NCBI GenBank assembly: GCA_018340805.1
Contig: JACMZG010001914.1
Location: 16,938,247-17,002,246, forward strand
Source of the DNA: Microvelia longipes
Lineage: Eukaryota; Arthropoda; Insecta; Hemiptera; Veliidae
Direction of reading: 5' to 3'
DNA length: 64,000 bases
Shown: one piece after another, positions 44,141 to 55,659 of the stretch
Position numbering within the stretch: position 1 is the first letter of the stretch
How the letters are laid out: each line of letters opens with the position of its first letter
The notes under the pieces: generated by a model
The model's input: the letters and a program-made list of their open reading frames with translations, nothing else
Told to the model about the DNA's origin: nothing
The model's database searches: none
Program-made: the position numbers and the translations under genes

Positions 44141-44757
44141 GGAGGAGTGAAGGGGCTAACTATACCAGACTTACCACATAACTAAGATAGGACAGATTAT
44201 CCCAGGGCACATTTTATCCGATTACCAACTAAGAACACTGTTCTTAGATAATTTGAATCGGAGAAATATTTTACAATAAAAACACAAACTAATCAACCTA
44301 TATAATCATGATGCGGGCTATACGTTTAATTACATGAGAATTTATGTAATAACTACTGTCAATTTATACATATTGTGTACTAAAACTACAACTGCGGGTT
44401 AGTTCTAAACGCTTACAAGTTATTTGTAATTTAAAGTGTATTTGCAAGCTGAATATGGTTTATGTAAACCAGGGCTGAAGAGAATTAAGAGAAAATCGTG
44501 TCGTCAACATTTTTCAATCAAATAGAAGAACTCAGACAACATTAGAGTTTAAAAGTATTTGAATAGCCAATAAAAAATGTGTAAATCAGTCTTATTGTCT
44601 AACACAATTCACATGCATTATCTTAGCATTTTTGTAAGGAGCTTTAATATTTCAAAAAATGTATAAATAACATTAAATACGTACAATTAACCTCTACACA
44701 ATCAATATGAACTCATTAAACTCTGGGTTGATATGTTTTTAACCTGGGGATAAAAAG
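44141..44757. other. Intergenic, no gene seen
   Basis: AT-rich with nothing recognisable. Confidence 0.4.
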
Positions 44758-45321
44758 GATGCAGTAGTATTAACAACACCAACTTCGTCTTTCCACCACG
44801 AACTTCGTCTGGTGGAAAGACGAAGTTGGTGTTGTTAATATTGTAGACCCACTTCCACGGCGCTCAACTGAAGTTAATGACGTCAGCTAGTCGAGTACAG
44901 CGCAAAGATCAGGCAGTAGATTTCATAAACTTACGATAATACGCTTGTAGAAATAGATAATTATAATCTTGATAGGCTAAAGAATACGTATAAAATCTTG
45001 AAAATTAAAGAAGACGTTGCTTGTCGTAATTTATGGTTCGTTAATGTATGTAGAAGAGAAAATTTGCAACCTAATTTTCTTTTACGTTTGGTTGTGCAGA
45101 ATTAAGGGTTGCTAACAATATAAGATTAAAATTTATTGCAATTATTTTAGCTAACGAACGGAGCGCTGGTATAGGCTATCGAAATATACGACACTATATT
45201 GTATACATAAAGAACAAACTTGTAAATATGTTAGACGAAAATGGTGGAAAGACGAAGTTGGTGTTGTTAATATTGTAGACCATTCCACGGCGCTCACTGA
45301 AGTTATGATGCAGTAGTATTA
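44758..45321. mobile_element. Foldback insertion between 15-bp direct repeats
   Basis: GATGCAGTAGTATTA occurs at 44758-44772 and again at 45307-45321. Between them, a 31-bp perfect inverted repeat (44768-44798 and 44810-44840, 11-base loop) contains AACACCAACTTCGTCTTTCC. The right arm with its extension (TATTGTAGACC, TTCCACGGCGCTCA, CTGAAGTTA) recurs as a direct copy at about 45242-45306, just before the second direct repeat. The interior (about 44890-45240) is AT-rich and non-coding. The layout suggests a non-autonomous insertion with a 15-bp target duplication, or a local rearrangement. I cannot name the family. Confidence 0.65.
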
Positions 45322-45599
45322 TGAGCGTCCAGGAGAGTTGGATAGGGTTGGCACAGACTAAAATGCCCGTATTCAGAAGATTTTCCTAGTTTCTCTATTA
45401 GCTTTTAGTGTTCATTAAGTAAATTTGCAAACCGTTCCTAGGGCTAAGGATGTGACTCTTCTAATTGTTCCCAACCTTTTCCTAACTTTCTCCCTTATAA
45501 TCTAGGAAAAGGCTAGGAACACTTAAGAAGAATCCCAGGCAAAATCGTCCTAGGATGTACCTAGTAATTTTTTTCCATTTTAATATTTTTTTTAAATAA

Positions 45600-46150
45600 A
45601 ATTAAAACCCGTTTTAGGCCATAAAGAGAGGTTCAGAACGAATTGGTCAAGTTATGGGGAAGGTGCGACCAAGAAATAAAAAATGATTAAAATCTGATTC
45701 AGGTCAAAATGAATCAAACGTTTTTGGAGCATTTTCCATTTAAGGGACGACAATCTCAAATTTATTTTGGGAGGGTGTGGTGGGGTCCGACCAATTGGGG
45801 GAACATTGCTTAGAATCAATTGTGATCAAACTGAGTAACTTGTTAGGAGCTAATTTTCATTTAATTTTTTTTGAAGCAGAACCCTCAAAATTTATGGTCT
45901 ACTAAGGAAAATATGCAAAATTTCAGTTTCAGGTCAAAATGAGTAACATGTTGAATGGAGACTTTGATAGAAATTATTTGTGGGCGGAACCCTAATATTA
46001 AGGAGGTGAGTGATCCGACAAAAGAAAAAAAAATCTAAAAATTTCGATTCCGATTAAAATGAGTAACTTGCTCGAGCAAATTTTGTTTTTATTAGTTATA
46101 GCAAAATCTCAAATTTTTTTGATATAATAATAACTCTATTTTAACTATAA
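45600..46150. repeat. Degenerate tandem repeat of about 130-150 bp, about 4 copies
   Basis: Recurring landmarks in order: CAGGTCAAAATGAGTAACTT-like, GGAGCAAATTTT-like, CGGAACCCTCAAAATTTAT-like, and TGATCCGACCAAAAAAAA-like. About four strongly diverged copies are seen. A related single block is at 51050-51250. Confidence 0.6.
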
Positions 46151-46489
46151 CTCATCGTATAAGTCTCTTTGGTTGGCAACAGTTTTTACGTGGGGGAGGT
46201 TATGAACGCTTCCTTTCCTGTTATTAAACTTCCTCAAAGTAAACCTAATAAGAACTGAAATCTTTCCTTATAGGGTTTCCGAGGCTTAAGATCGCGTCCC
46301 TTTCCTCTTTTAATTAATTATTAAATTTTATACTCGCAGGGGATTCAATCTCCTCAATAGCGCTAATTTATTTTAATCTACAACCCTTAACTTATTTTTT
46401 ATTTTATTACCTAAACCCTATCTATTTTTAACAAATCCTCCCAAAACATGAATGCTGGTCCTCTCCACCCTACCCCTGCATAACCGCGA
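46151..46489. other. Intergenic, no gene seen
   Basis: AT-rich with no recognisable feature. Confidence 0.35.
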
Positions 46490-46760
46490 AACAGCCACAC
46501 GCGTATTCTTCATATTCTGAGTTCAAGCAAATCGAGCGTTGCATAACCGAGGGATGAGATGGGTAATAATGACATTCTGAGAATGGGCAGAGCGAATTTC
46601 AAATTTTATTCCCCTAGACAGCGGATTACCTTTTTATAGTGTGATCGAGCGTAGCAAGGCCGAAGTAATACCACCTTCATGTTTTCATTACATATTTCGA
46701 GGACGAGCGAAAGAAATCCAGAGTTGTAAGGAAAATTTTCAAGGTACCATGTACGAAATT
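46490..46760 (-). repeat. R1 head region, reverse, diverged
   Basis: AAGCAAATCGAGCGTTGC, GAGTGTGATCGAGCGTAG-like, TTTCGAGGACGAGCGAAAG and GGAAAATTTTCAAGGTACC, in the order expected for the inverted R1 head. Confidence 0.65.
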
Positions 46761-46989
46761 TTCACCATGCTCTCAGTCTCTGTGTATTTCTACAGCACGC
46801 ATAACTTCTGATGTGTCCACGCTAAAGAAATAAAACTTGGCACCAAATCAACCCTTAAGGTCTAGAACTGACCTCTCCGGAAGAAAACCATTTTTGAATG
46901 AATTTTGACTAATTGAATTTAAATGGAACGCAAATATACATACTAAGTGAAAATAGATCCGCTAAATTTCATTATAAAATTGGTTGCTA

Positions 46990-47310
46990 TTTTGAAAATA
47001 TTGACTTCTAAATTTATAAACTTTAGAACATAATGAGATGAAATTTGGCACATCTGTAAGTCATATATATGACTACATCCGCGCCACATCTCAAATCGAT
47101 CCAAACTTTTTTTGTATTTCCTGAATTTTCAAAATTTTTGCTGTCATTATTGCTGGTTAGTGAATTCATAAAAAAATATTTTCCGGACAGCACAACTAGA
47201 CCAAAAATTGATTTTTGAACCAAGTTTTAACTCTCTAGCTTAAATACACTAAGAGCTACGATGATAACAGACATACACTCACCGACAGTCAGCTTTGCAA
47301 AAACTATACA
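46990..47310 (+). repeat. R1 centre
   Basis: GAGATGAAATTTGGCACATC, GCGCCACATCTCAAATCGAT, TGCTGTCATTATTGCTGG, TTTTCCGGACAGCACAACTA and GAGCTACGATGATAACAGAC, ending at GCTTTGCAAAAACTA. The TGACGTCA core has decayed to TGAATTCA. Confidence 0.8.
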
Positions 47311-47569
47311 CAATTGATATAGAGTACTCAACCACATCCTAGGCAACTTTGATCAATCTAGAATTTAGACAAATACTAGCTGCAACAATTTTTGAAGTTA
47401 GTAACCCTTATAGATCATATGGCCGGTTAATCCTACTCATCCTTTCTCAAAAGTCAGAGATAAAGTCCAGCAAACCACAAGACTGGGGCTTTGCTAAACT
47501 AAATTATAATATATAGACACAAGTTATGTAATATTTCATTTAATGAGCTAAAATAAATATTTACTTCAT

Positions 47570-47825
47570 TTAGACCTTTATCTACTTTAGCGAAGCGAGT
47601 TCGTTAAAACATATTAAATAAGGGTATTATAAACCTAGCGAGCGAAGCAAGTCTCTATTAGGATAATTTTTAAATTTAACAACCTAGCAAGCTCCTATTT
47701 ACGTATTTTATAATATACTGAAGCAATCTTGGGGGCCTCTTTTACGATATTCACGCATATATTTATAGTAATCTAGCGAGCGAAGCGAGCCTCTTTTTTG
47801 ACATTCATAGCAATCTAGCGTTAGT
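47570..47825 (+). repeat. Degenerate CTAGCGAGCGAAGCGAGC repeat
   Basis: About four or five units contain CTAGCGAGCGAAGCGAGCC or decayed forms (TTTAGCGAAGCGAGTTCG, CCTAGCAAGCTCC), separated by 60-90 bp of AT-rich DNA. It is related in wording to the array at 14610-15370. Confidence 0.65.
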
Positions 47826-49327
47826 TATTTTTATTAAACAATGTATGAAAATAACCGTTAAACTTTTAATAATTTGCAGAGCGGGCTGATCTAACTTTTT
47901 TGATTTTCCGGGGGGGTCAAGTGACCCCCCCCCCCGCGGACGCCCATGCTCGTAACTATGAGGAGGTCTAGATAAAAATCAGCAGTTTAGACAAAAGACG
48001 CTCCTTAAAAGCCTCCAACATAAATTTATTCAACGAACAAAAAACTAACCCATTTTTTATAAAGCTTTACCTTTAATGCAATGACCTTCATCAAATTTTT
48101 TAAATTGCAACTTTCAATTTTTTATAACCGTTTTAATTATAACATTTTATAAAATGGGATTTACTGTTAAATTTGTGTGGGCATGACAGTAGGCAGCTTT
48201 TTGCGGCTCGTGAAGAAAATGAACCTGTTATATTGACTTCACCTTGACATTATTGAGTTATATAATTGACTCTATTTTCTGTATTTTATGTAATTTTCTT
48301 ATTAATTTATCCTTCAAAAGATAAGTTGCATTCGTCGTTACTGGAAGTGAAAGACAAGAAATGTTAACGGATTAAGTAAGAAAAAATGTCAGCCCACTCA
48401 CAGAGGTATTGATTACTAATTTAAAATAAAAGCCCACTAGTTGCTTAGGTTTTATCCATAAATCTGATGTGGTGGAACCAACAATTAGAATCTACTTTGC
48501 TTGAAATTATTCATTTACCAAGAGATAAAATTATGTATTTGTTCCCCGGGTGGTCATATTGGTTACTGAGGATAATGCCGGAAGGAACCATAATGTTTAA
48601 ATCTTAAGGTTAACAGAGGGATGAATTTAGCTTATTTAGTTTACGAATCGAAGTCGAGGAAGTTGATAGAGCTTGTTCCTTACGTGATAAAGTTTAAAAT
48701 TTTACCTCTAAAGAAAGAAAATTTAAAAAACAAACGCCAAGTTTTAAAATCGTAGCATGAGTTACACTTATCTTTAAATGTATTAAGTAATAAATAATTA
48801 TTTAAATATTTTGTCTCCTCAGATAAATTCATTAAGCCCGTCGATAAGTACGGTGTTATTCATAGTTATTGTACATTTTTACCATAAGTAAGTCAAATCG
48901 GACTTTATTTTAAATAAATCAACTTCACTTACTTACAATTATAGTTACTTACAACTTATTTACCTACATTACTTTCTACTAGTTACTTACTTGCTACTTA
49001 TTTACAGACTTTACTTTGCACTTATTATACTTTACTTTACGTTAAAATAAATTGCAATTAAATTAATTTTGAGATTTGAATGACAAACATAAGTTTAACA
49101 GCTGTATGCTTAGTCACGATACAAAACAATGATGTCGGAATTTTTTAGGTTTTAGTTATCTAAACAAAGATTTAGGTTTTATATTTATCTAAACAAAGAT
49201 TTCGATAACTCGCGTACCACTTGCTTACTCTAAGACTTTTTATGATCAGATTAAATTTTTATAATTTCATTTCACTCTTGTTGATTATCCTTTTAAACTA
49301 TTTTATTTGCTTTAATAACGCTAAATT
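47826..49327. other. Intergenic, no gene seen
   Basis: Contains a GGGGGGGTCA-AG-TGACCCCCCC hairpin (47910-47931) and a loose ACTTACTT-rich tract (48900-49030). No coding segment is recognised. Confidence 0.4.
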
Positions 49328-49479
49328 CGACACACGGCAAAAATCAATTGACGGTGTGGAAAAAATGCGAGGAAGCCAATAAGGTTAGTCCTGGATGTTA
49401 AACCACGCTCTCAGTTTCAAAACCTTATTGGTTCCAACAATATTTTCCCGCGCTGTCAACTAATTTTAGCCGTGTGTCG
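49328..49479. mobile_element. CGACACACGG MITE, copy 2
   Basis: 152 bp with inverted ends of about 60 bp: CGACACACGGCAAAAATCAA on the left and TTTTAGCCGTGTGTCG on the right, then GTTGACRG and ACCAATAAGGTT mirrored inside. The interior aligns with the reverse complement of copy 1. The ends are flanked by TT on both sides, and no longer duplication is evident. It is non-autonomous, and the superfamily is not resolved. Confidence 0.85.
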
Positions 49480-49691
49480 TTCTTTATTACAGCAAGTCAT
49501 TTAACAAAGTAACTTATTGGTTTTTTTAACTTGTTAAATTCATACAATGCCATATAGAGAATTTTATATATTAGTTGATAAATAGAAATGTAATTGACAA
49601 ATTTTTAAATACATTGAAACGCGGAGCCTTCTAATTAATCAAATGAAATCTTACTTTTATAATGGTAGCATTTAAAACTGTTAAAAGTGTG

Positions 49692-49758
49692 AGTCCCTAG
49701 TGAGGATTGAACTTATAACCTCCAAGTTAAGAGCCTTGCACGCTACCGAATGAGCTAA
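49692..49758 (-). pseudogene. tRNA-Lys(CTT)-like pseudogene or SINE head
   Basis: The minus strand has an A box TTAGCTCATTCGGTAGCG, an anticodon arm with loop CTCTTAA (anticodon CTT, Lys) and a B box AAGTTCAATCCTC. The last bases, TAGGGACT, look like the 3' half of an acceptor stem. The 5' acceptor half is absent (AT-rich instead), the T stem pairs poorly (ATAAG against CTCAC), and the anticodon stem has one mismatch. I read it as a degenerate tRNA or the head of a tRNA-derived SINE. Confidence 0.6.
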
Positions 49759-50269
49759 AAATAAAACGATGAATAGGAGTAAATAGTTACCAAAGTTATT
49801 TTACTCCCGCAAGTTACTTTTCTTCCTGTAAATTAAGACTTAAATGCCATATTCCTTCCTTTACAAAAGGAGGAAAAGGGCACTTATTCCCCCTCCTAGA
49901 GGTAAAAGTTCTTAAAAGAAAAAAAATATTCATATAAATTTTACTAAAAGTTTAGTTGAAGTTCAAAAAAGACCAATCAAGAAAAATCAAAACCATCTTA
50001 CCATAGTAATTATTAAAACATTATATTTTTTGTTTTAAAAAATATTTTTATTAATAATATTTTGGTTTTACTACAGGAGTAAAGTGGTTAAATCCATGAA
50101 CCGTGCAAATACTCAACCTTAGGGTGTTCTCACCAGAACTTGTGAGCCTTGACTCCTATAGTACCTATAGATGCAGGTGCACAGCCATGAGAGTTGAGTG
50201 CCTACACAGGCCAGTAGTTAGTAAAAAAATTTACATTTACCTAACTTGATGCCAACATCAAATTAAAAA
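49759..50269. other. Intergenic, no gene seen
   Basis: AT-rich then mixed. No repeat or gene is recognised. Confidence 0.35.
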
Positions 50270-50830
50270 AAAATGGGGTAAGGGGTACCTCGGAACTTGT
50301 CCTCATCACATCGGATTCGCTACGCTTATCCTTCTTGCTTCGGACTCGCTTCGTTCGTCCTCAGAATATAAAATTTGCCAAATTTATACTGCTACATGTC
50401 TTCGGACTCGCTTCGCTCGTCATCAGATAGTAAATGCATCCGTATTTCTCAGCTGTCACCCATTCACACTGACCGCGCATAATGCTGCTTAATTTTTATT
50501 AACTAATAAAAATCATACATATACTTGTCGTATTAAATCGAAACTTAATGTACTTATTCATTAAGTAAAGGTATATACTTTTAATTATTAAATTTAAACT
50601 GGATCGAATAATTTTCTGATTTTTTTTAAAAACGTACACAATGTCATTTTAAAAACATTGAGCTAATGCTGATAATGAGATGAAACTTAGCACACATGTT
50701 AGTATATGTTAGTCTCACTATGATCGCATCATTTTTTCGCGTTTTATGATTCTCGAAATTTTCGCTGAGTCATATATATATAATATATGACTCATATTTA
50801 AATATTTTGTAAGGTGTATCATAAAAAATA
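50270..50830 (+). repeat. R1 copy, head to centre
   Basis: GGGGTAAGGGGTACCTCGGA, CTCATCACATCGGATTCGCT, CTTCGGACTCGCTTCGTTCG, a second CTTCGGACTCGCTTCGCTCG, CTGTCACCCATTCACACTG, ATACTTGTCGTATTAAATCG and GAGATGAAACTTAGCACACA. It ends at GAGTCATATATATA, where a TGAGTCATATAT/ATATATGACTCA palindrome (50766-50794) has formed in place of the usual centre. Confidence 0.85.
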
Positions 50831-51049
50831 TTTTTGAAAACAAGGATATTCTATTTGTGTTCACTACAATTTGAGCAATCAGTAGAACAGAATAATAGTT
50901 TTTATCTCCAGACGATGTATAATGTAAAGTTTATTGACTAGTTTTTAGGAAATAAAGAAACACTTTTCTCTCTTGGGAATAAAAATTGTTTCCTATTATT
51001 AGAGTTAGAGTCAATTATATACATTTTTTCAGGGGAGTGGTATCCTCTA

Positions 51050-51250
51050 ACTTTACTCAGGGATCGATCAATTTTTGTAGTACTTTCCCAGGGGCGCACC
51101 ACCAAAATTTAAAAAAGAGACCCGACCAAAAAAAAATTGTTTGCAATCTCTAAATCCGTTTCAGGTCAAGAAAGTTAAAAGTTTTTTTTTTTGGGGGGCA
51201 CCACCCCTAAAATTTATAAGTGTTGTCTGATCCAAAACAAAATTAGAATA
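51050..51250 (+). repeat. Block related to the 45600-46150 repeat
   Basis: GGGGCGCACCACCAAAATTT, GACCCGACCAAAAAAAAA and TTTCAGGTCAAGAAAGTTA, then a second GGGGGGCACCACCCCTAAAA with TCTGATCCAAAACAAAATT. Two partial units. Confidence 0.55.
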
Positions 51251-51314
51251 AAATACAACAAAACGTATGAAAATAAGAATATAACAATAATTAAACGACG
51301 TCTGGAGATAAAAT

Positions 51315-51510
51315 CCTGTATGCACCTTGGGTAAAATGCTATTTTTCCCATCGCAATTACCTTCCTCGGCTTCGCCTTGGGAATTAAATACAAATTCCTC
51401 GTTCTCGCCTCAAGAGTTAAATGCTTTGGTTCCCTCGGTTTATGTCTTAGGGACCAACTAAGTTTTAAGGGAAATAACAGCATTCTTTACTCCCTTGGTG
51501 CATAAATAAC
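51315..51510. repeat. Degenerate CCTCGG repeat, about 4 units
   Basis: Units of 37-45 bp alternate a CCTTGGGAATTAAAT-type half with a CCTCGGCTTCG / CCTCGTTCTCG / CCTCGGTTTATG half. It is also open on the minus strand for 89 codons, but the tandem structure makes a gene unlikely. Confidence 0.55.
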
Positions 51511-54184
51511 TATTTTGACTTCACGCGTCGACATCACAAATCGGGTACGGTAATGAATCTAAATCCACCAAGGTATGAAATATTGATTTTAAGGTTAAAA
51601 ATAAATTAGTGTATATATAAAATTTATATCGAAAATAAAACGTTAGTTTAAGAGTTGTGCAATTGATACGCCCTCTGGAAGATGACCTTGTAAGTTTTAT
51701 GTTTCCAAGGACGCACAACTTCGCACTCCCAAATCCTCCCCTTTTACTTTATTATTTTTCTAATGTATGAACTAATTCGACCACAAAAATATATTAAAAG
51801 AAATCACAGGTTAACAATGCTTCAGTTATTAATAAAGTCATGAAATAATAAATTAATAAAGTCATGCAAAATGCACCAAATGGACCTAATTATAAAGAAT
51901 TCTTTATCAATTTATCCGAACTTAAAATTAAAACAAATGCCTATATTTGTAGGCAAAATAATGACAATAGTAACACGAATAAACCCAAAAGATAAAAATA
52001 ACAAGAGAATGGAAAACTATATTATAATGATGCAAACGGAAATAAATTAGTTACAGAGTTTATCACAGATGAAAATATGCCCATATAAAACTAAACGTCA
52101 AAGGGTACACAATTTTAAAAAGTATGGATATTTACTCTCTAATTTGTAGAGTAGTATATTAATATATAAAGGAGATCAGAATCGAGTCTATTTTTAGAAT
52201 GTGTACCCTACTGTATGAATCAGAAAGAAGTTCATGGTAATTTCAGATCAGGACTCTGAGGTATGGTCACTAGACTTGGGAGACCGCCTAAAATGAGTGA
52301 GCAAAAGCTAATATCACAGATATGCCACCAAGTCACACGGACTGGGACGGCATACCCCTCATATACTCCTGTGTATCACAAATGATAAAAAAAATAGACA
52401 CACTATAAACTGCACCCGCTATAGCTTCGTCTAACATGAACTCCTGACTCTAATATATATGGTCATAATCTCAATAGGGTAAATTACCACTGAAGAAGCA
52501 AACTGCATCTCCGCTGTATTGAGTAACCTTTCTCTATTACTATTTTAATTTTATTGGCCAAATAATAGCACAATATGCGAGACGAGATCTTAACCTTATT
52601 TATTGCGTATTTTGAGCATTATCATGTTAATCTGCATGCTAGTTTATAAATGCTGTACGTTAATCTTTTTTTGTAGACTGAAAAAGTTGACGTTAGGAGA
52701 AATATTAGTATTAATTAATTCATGTTAATATTTCTTAAATAATTTTAATAAGAAGAAGAAGTAAGTTCTGACACATAGTTTAATCAAACACTATCTAGAA
52801 TTTATTAATCCTCCAATACTATGTATTCCCTACGGCACGAATTATATCCGCACGGTTAACCACGTTAGATATATGCTTGTACGAGTTTATTCTAATGCTG
52901 ATGAAGCACTGCGTTTCCATGTACGTATAAACCAATATTTATAGAAACCTAAATACATCTAAGGCAGTGACCTGCTTAAGTTAGGTACAAGAATATCCCA
53001 GAGGCTCACTAAAAGAAAATGTCAACTACACAGGCGCCTCTGTGTGACGGAGCGGTCCCGCGCTAAAGCAATTGGAGGTCTTAATGGTTTAATACCCGTT
53101 AAATCATACTTACCTTTAAAACCGAACCAAAATTAAAAGAAATCTCTTAAAAATTGTATTCAACGCGGTTGTTCATTTGTATGTGTATGTACTACATAGC
53201 ACATCATGTCACGAACACAAGTAATGATTCAGAATAATAAATATAGGATGTGAAATAAAGCATACGGTTAGGTCATCATAGGGGTGTAGGATGCAATTTG
53301 AGCTCTCTTTTTATTATTGAGGTATACTGTACTATACCGTCAACAATAAGAAGACTAGAGCATATTATCACCCGGCACTGAGATGATGGGCCTTAGTGGT
53401 TGAAAGCCGTTATGCTTTTAATCATTCCATCATAGGAAAAGGAGAACTTATTTTATTATTCTGATCATGATGAACACCTCAGCGCTCATACTTTTATAAT
53501 CCTACATAGTGATGATTTATTAGTTAAATATAACAATTGTAAAACTTTACGAACAAAGTAAAAATAACTAAACAAAGATTTAATACTTCCAATAAGAAAA
53601 TCTTCTATTATAATCGAACAGAGTTAAATATATTTAATCGATCCTATAAAAATGTATATGCTAAATAAGTTTTAGTATTAAAAATTCATACAAAAATGTA
53701 TAATTTATATTTGTTAAGTTGGCAGCGATCGGTATTCAGTAGACCAGTGAATGAGATCTGATATTAACCACGCCCTATTATGGTTTATTAAACATAAAGG
53801 TGTTACCTATAAACAGCTTGGATTTAAATATTATCATAAACAAAATTACAGCGATACTTACATAATAACATTTATAATACAAATGAAATCATAAAGAATG
53901 CACGAAAAGCAGAAAACGATTGATTGATTAAAACCTTAGCACATACTTGGCGTAGGTTACAATGAGGCTACCATAGAGATATTATTACTAGATAGTATTG
54001 GTTGAATTTTGAAACCTCGAAAAAGTAACCTAACAACCTTTAACTATCAATATGCTTAAATAAGCAGAATTAAAGTACAGTTACTTATGTAGTAGAACAT
54101 TTAAATCACAAATCAAAACACGAACAATGTGCGGGAAGTTAAAAACAATTGATTTATTTATTACCTTAACTCACTCTTGGAGGA
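51511..54184. other. Longest repeat-poor stretch, no gene seen
   Basis: About 2.7 kb without families shared elsewhere in the window. Small GC-richer patches occur at 52240-52370 (one frame gives DQDSEVWSLDLGDRLK then a stop) and at 53030-53080. A TGAAGAAGC...GTAACC motif near 52490-52530 and a GATGAAGCAC...GTTTCC motif near 52900-52920 recall retroelement ends. No splice-bounded exon is recognised. Confidence 0.4.
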
Positions 54185-54410
54185 GGTGTCAATTAGGTTA
54201 CATAGAGCCCCTGAGAGCCCTAAAATAATGTTTCAGGTCTGTCAATGTGTTAAGATAGGCTATGCCCCCTCTAGTAATATCTCCATGGAGGTTACGCTGA
54301 GCCCCTGAGAGCCCCAAAAAGATTCTTCAAGCCTCACAATGTATTGAGAGTATTACCCATCTTAATACGACTCTATGACAGGGTATGCTCCTTTTACTGG
54401 TAACACATAA
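54185..54410 (+). repeat. R6 block one, doubled
   Basis: GGTTACATAGAGCCCCTGAG with AGCCCTAAAATAATG and GATAGGCTATGCCCCCTC is followed by a second GGTTACGCTGAGCCCCTGAG with AGCCCCAAAAAGATTC. Both match 37125-37210. Confidence 0.8.
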
Positions 54411-55149
54411 TTATAGTTGGTTTCGACACCGGTGGCAACCTTGGTTGTTACCTACATTGGAAATCAGCAAGGTACAACCAGGTTTTGTAGTACCTGCCTA
54501 ATATTATTATTATTATTCAAAACAGTAAACTCATATTTTCCACAACTCGATTTGTTTTTAACGGAAGCCAATTTAAACTCGTTAATAACAAATTCTATAC
54601 GCATAATAATAAATCCACACAAATTTCAAATTCTTTTATCACACATGTAATCAGAGTTTAATATAAAATTCACCTGTTCATACTAAACATCTATAATTAT
54701 GCCTGGTTTTATTCAATAATTTAATAATATTTTAAACACTACAACCTATAATTTGGTACACAATATAAATACACATTGTACGCTAATGATTTAGTAAATT
54801 GAATTCCATTCAAATCAAGATACAGTTTTTGTTACGGGTGATTATGTTTTTGTTAGATAGCCTCGTTCTAATAATTATAATGCATTTAAATAAAGATTAT
54901 TTTTGATTACGGTAATAGTTTAAACAAATTCAATTTTTTATCTATTTAAAACGTATGTAGCCAGATAGTTGATTAGTGTCTAAGCACTCAGCTTAGTGCT
55001 TAGCACTTTGTTGAACACTTTACAAGTACAATTAGCTTTGAGAGTACATTTGTCCACAAACATTTCCGATCACTAAGTTCTATATATTACCCTCCTGATT
55101 AATTAAGAAAATGACACTATGTAACCACCTTTGCCATTTATTAATACGA
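54411..55149. other. Intergenic, no gene seen
   Basis: A 77-codon plus frame (54417-54650) starts at a non-ATG codon and has no support. The short stem CTTAGTGC/GCACTTTG near 54990-55010 is minor. Confidence 0.4.
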
Positions 55150-55620
55150 AAATTTTGGGTACGGGGCACCTTGAAGCTTTTTCTCGCCTTTTTGGATTTA
55201 CAACATGGGGATAAGCCTAGCACTCTAGACTCGCTTCGCTCGTCTTCAGAAAATAGAAATAATTTAATTTATATTGCAATACTCATGGGTGTAGCAAATC
55301 TTCAGACTTGCTACACTCGTTCTTATATACAAAGAAAACATTTGTTTTATACCCAGCAACCACATATCCAGGTATTCTCCTTTCTCGATACTACTTAACT
55401 TAAAGCTCGACAAAAATCGTACATTTTCGTCAGTCCAAATTTCAACTCAATTGCATGATATTTTTATTTTTAAATATTTTTTAAAATCCTATACGTGTCA
55501 TTTGATAAAGATTAAATAAATGTCTATACTAAGATGAAACTTAGCACATCGGTGGGTTTTATATATTGCATGCTCCTGTCGATGCATAAACTCATAACAC
55601 AAGACTTGTAAGCATAATTT
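55150..55620 (+). repeat. R1 copy, head to centre, diverged
   Basis: TTTTGGGTACGGGGCACCTT, TAGACTCGCTTCGCTCGTCT, a second CTTCAGACTTGCTACACTCG, CAGCAACCACATATCCAGG, AGCTCGACAAAAATCGTAC and AAGATGAAACTTAGCACATC. Confidence 0.8.
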
Positions 55621-55659
55621 AAAAAAACTTTCAAGTTAGCATGTGAACAAAATTTCAAG

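Noticed and set aside
52220..52370. Short frame DQDSEVWSLDLGDRLK as a possible exon
   Set aside because: Too short, ends in a stop without a donor, and no acceptor is seen upstream.
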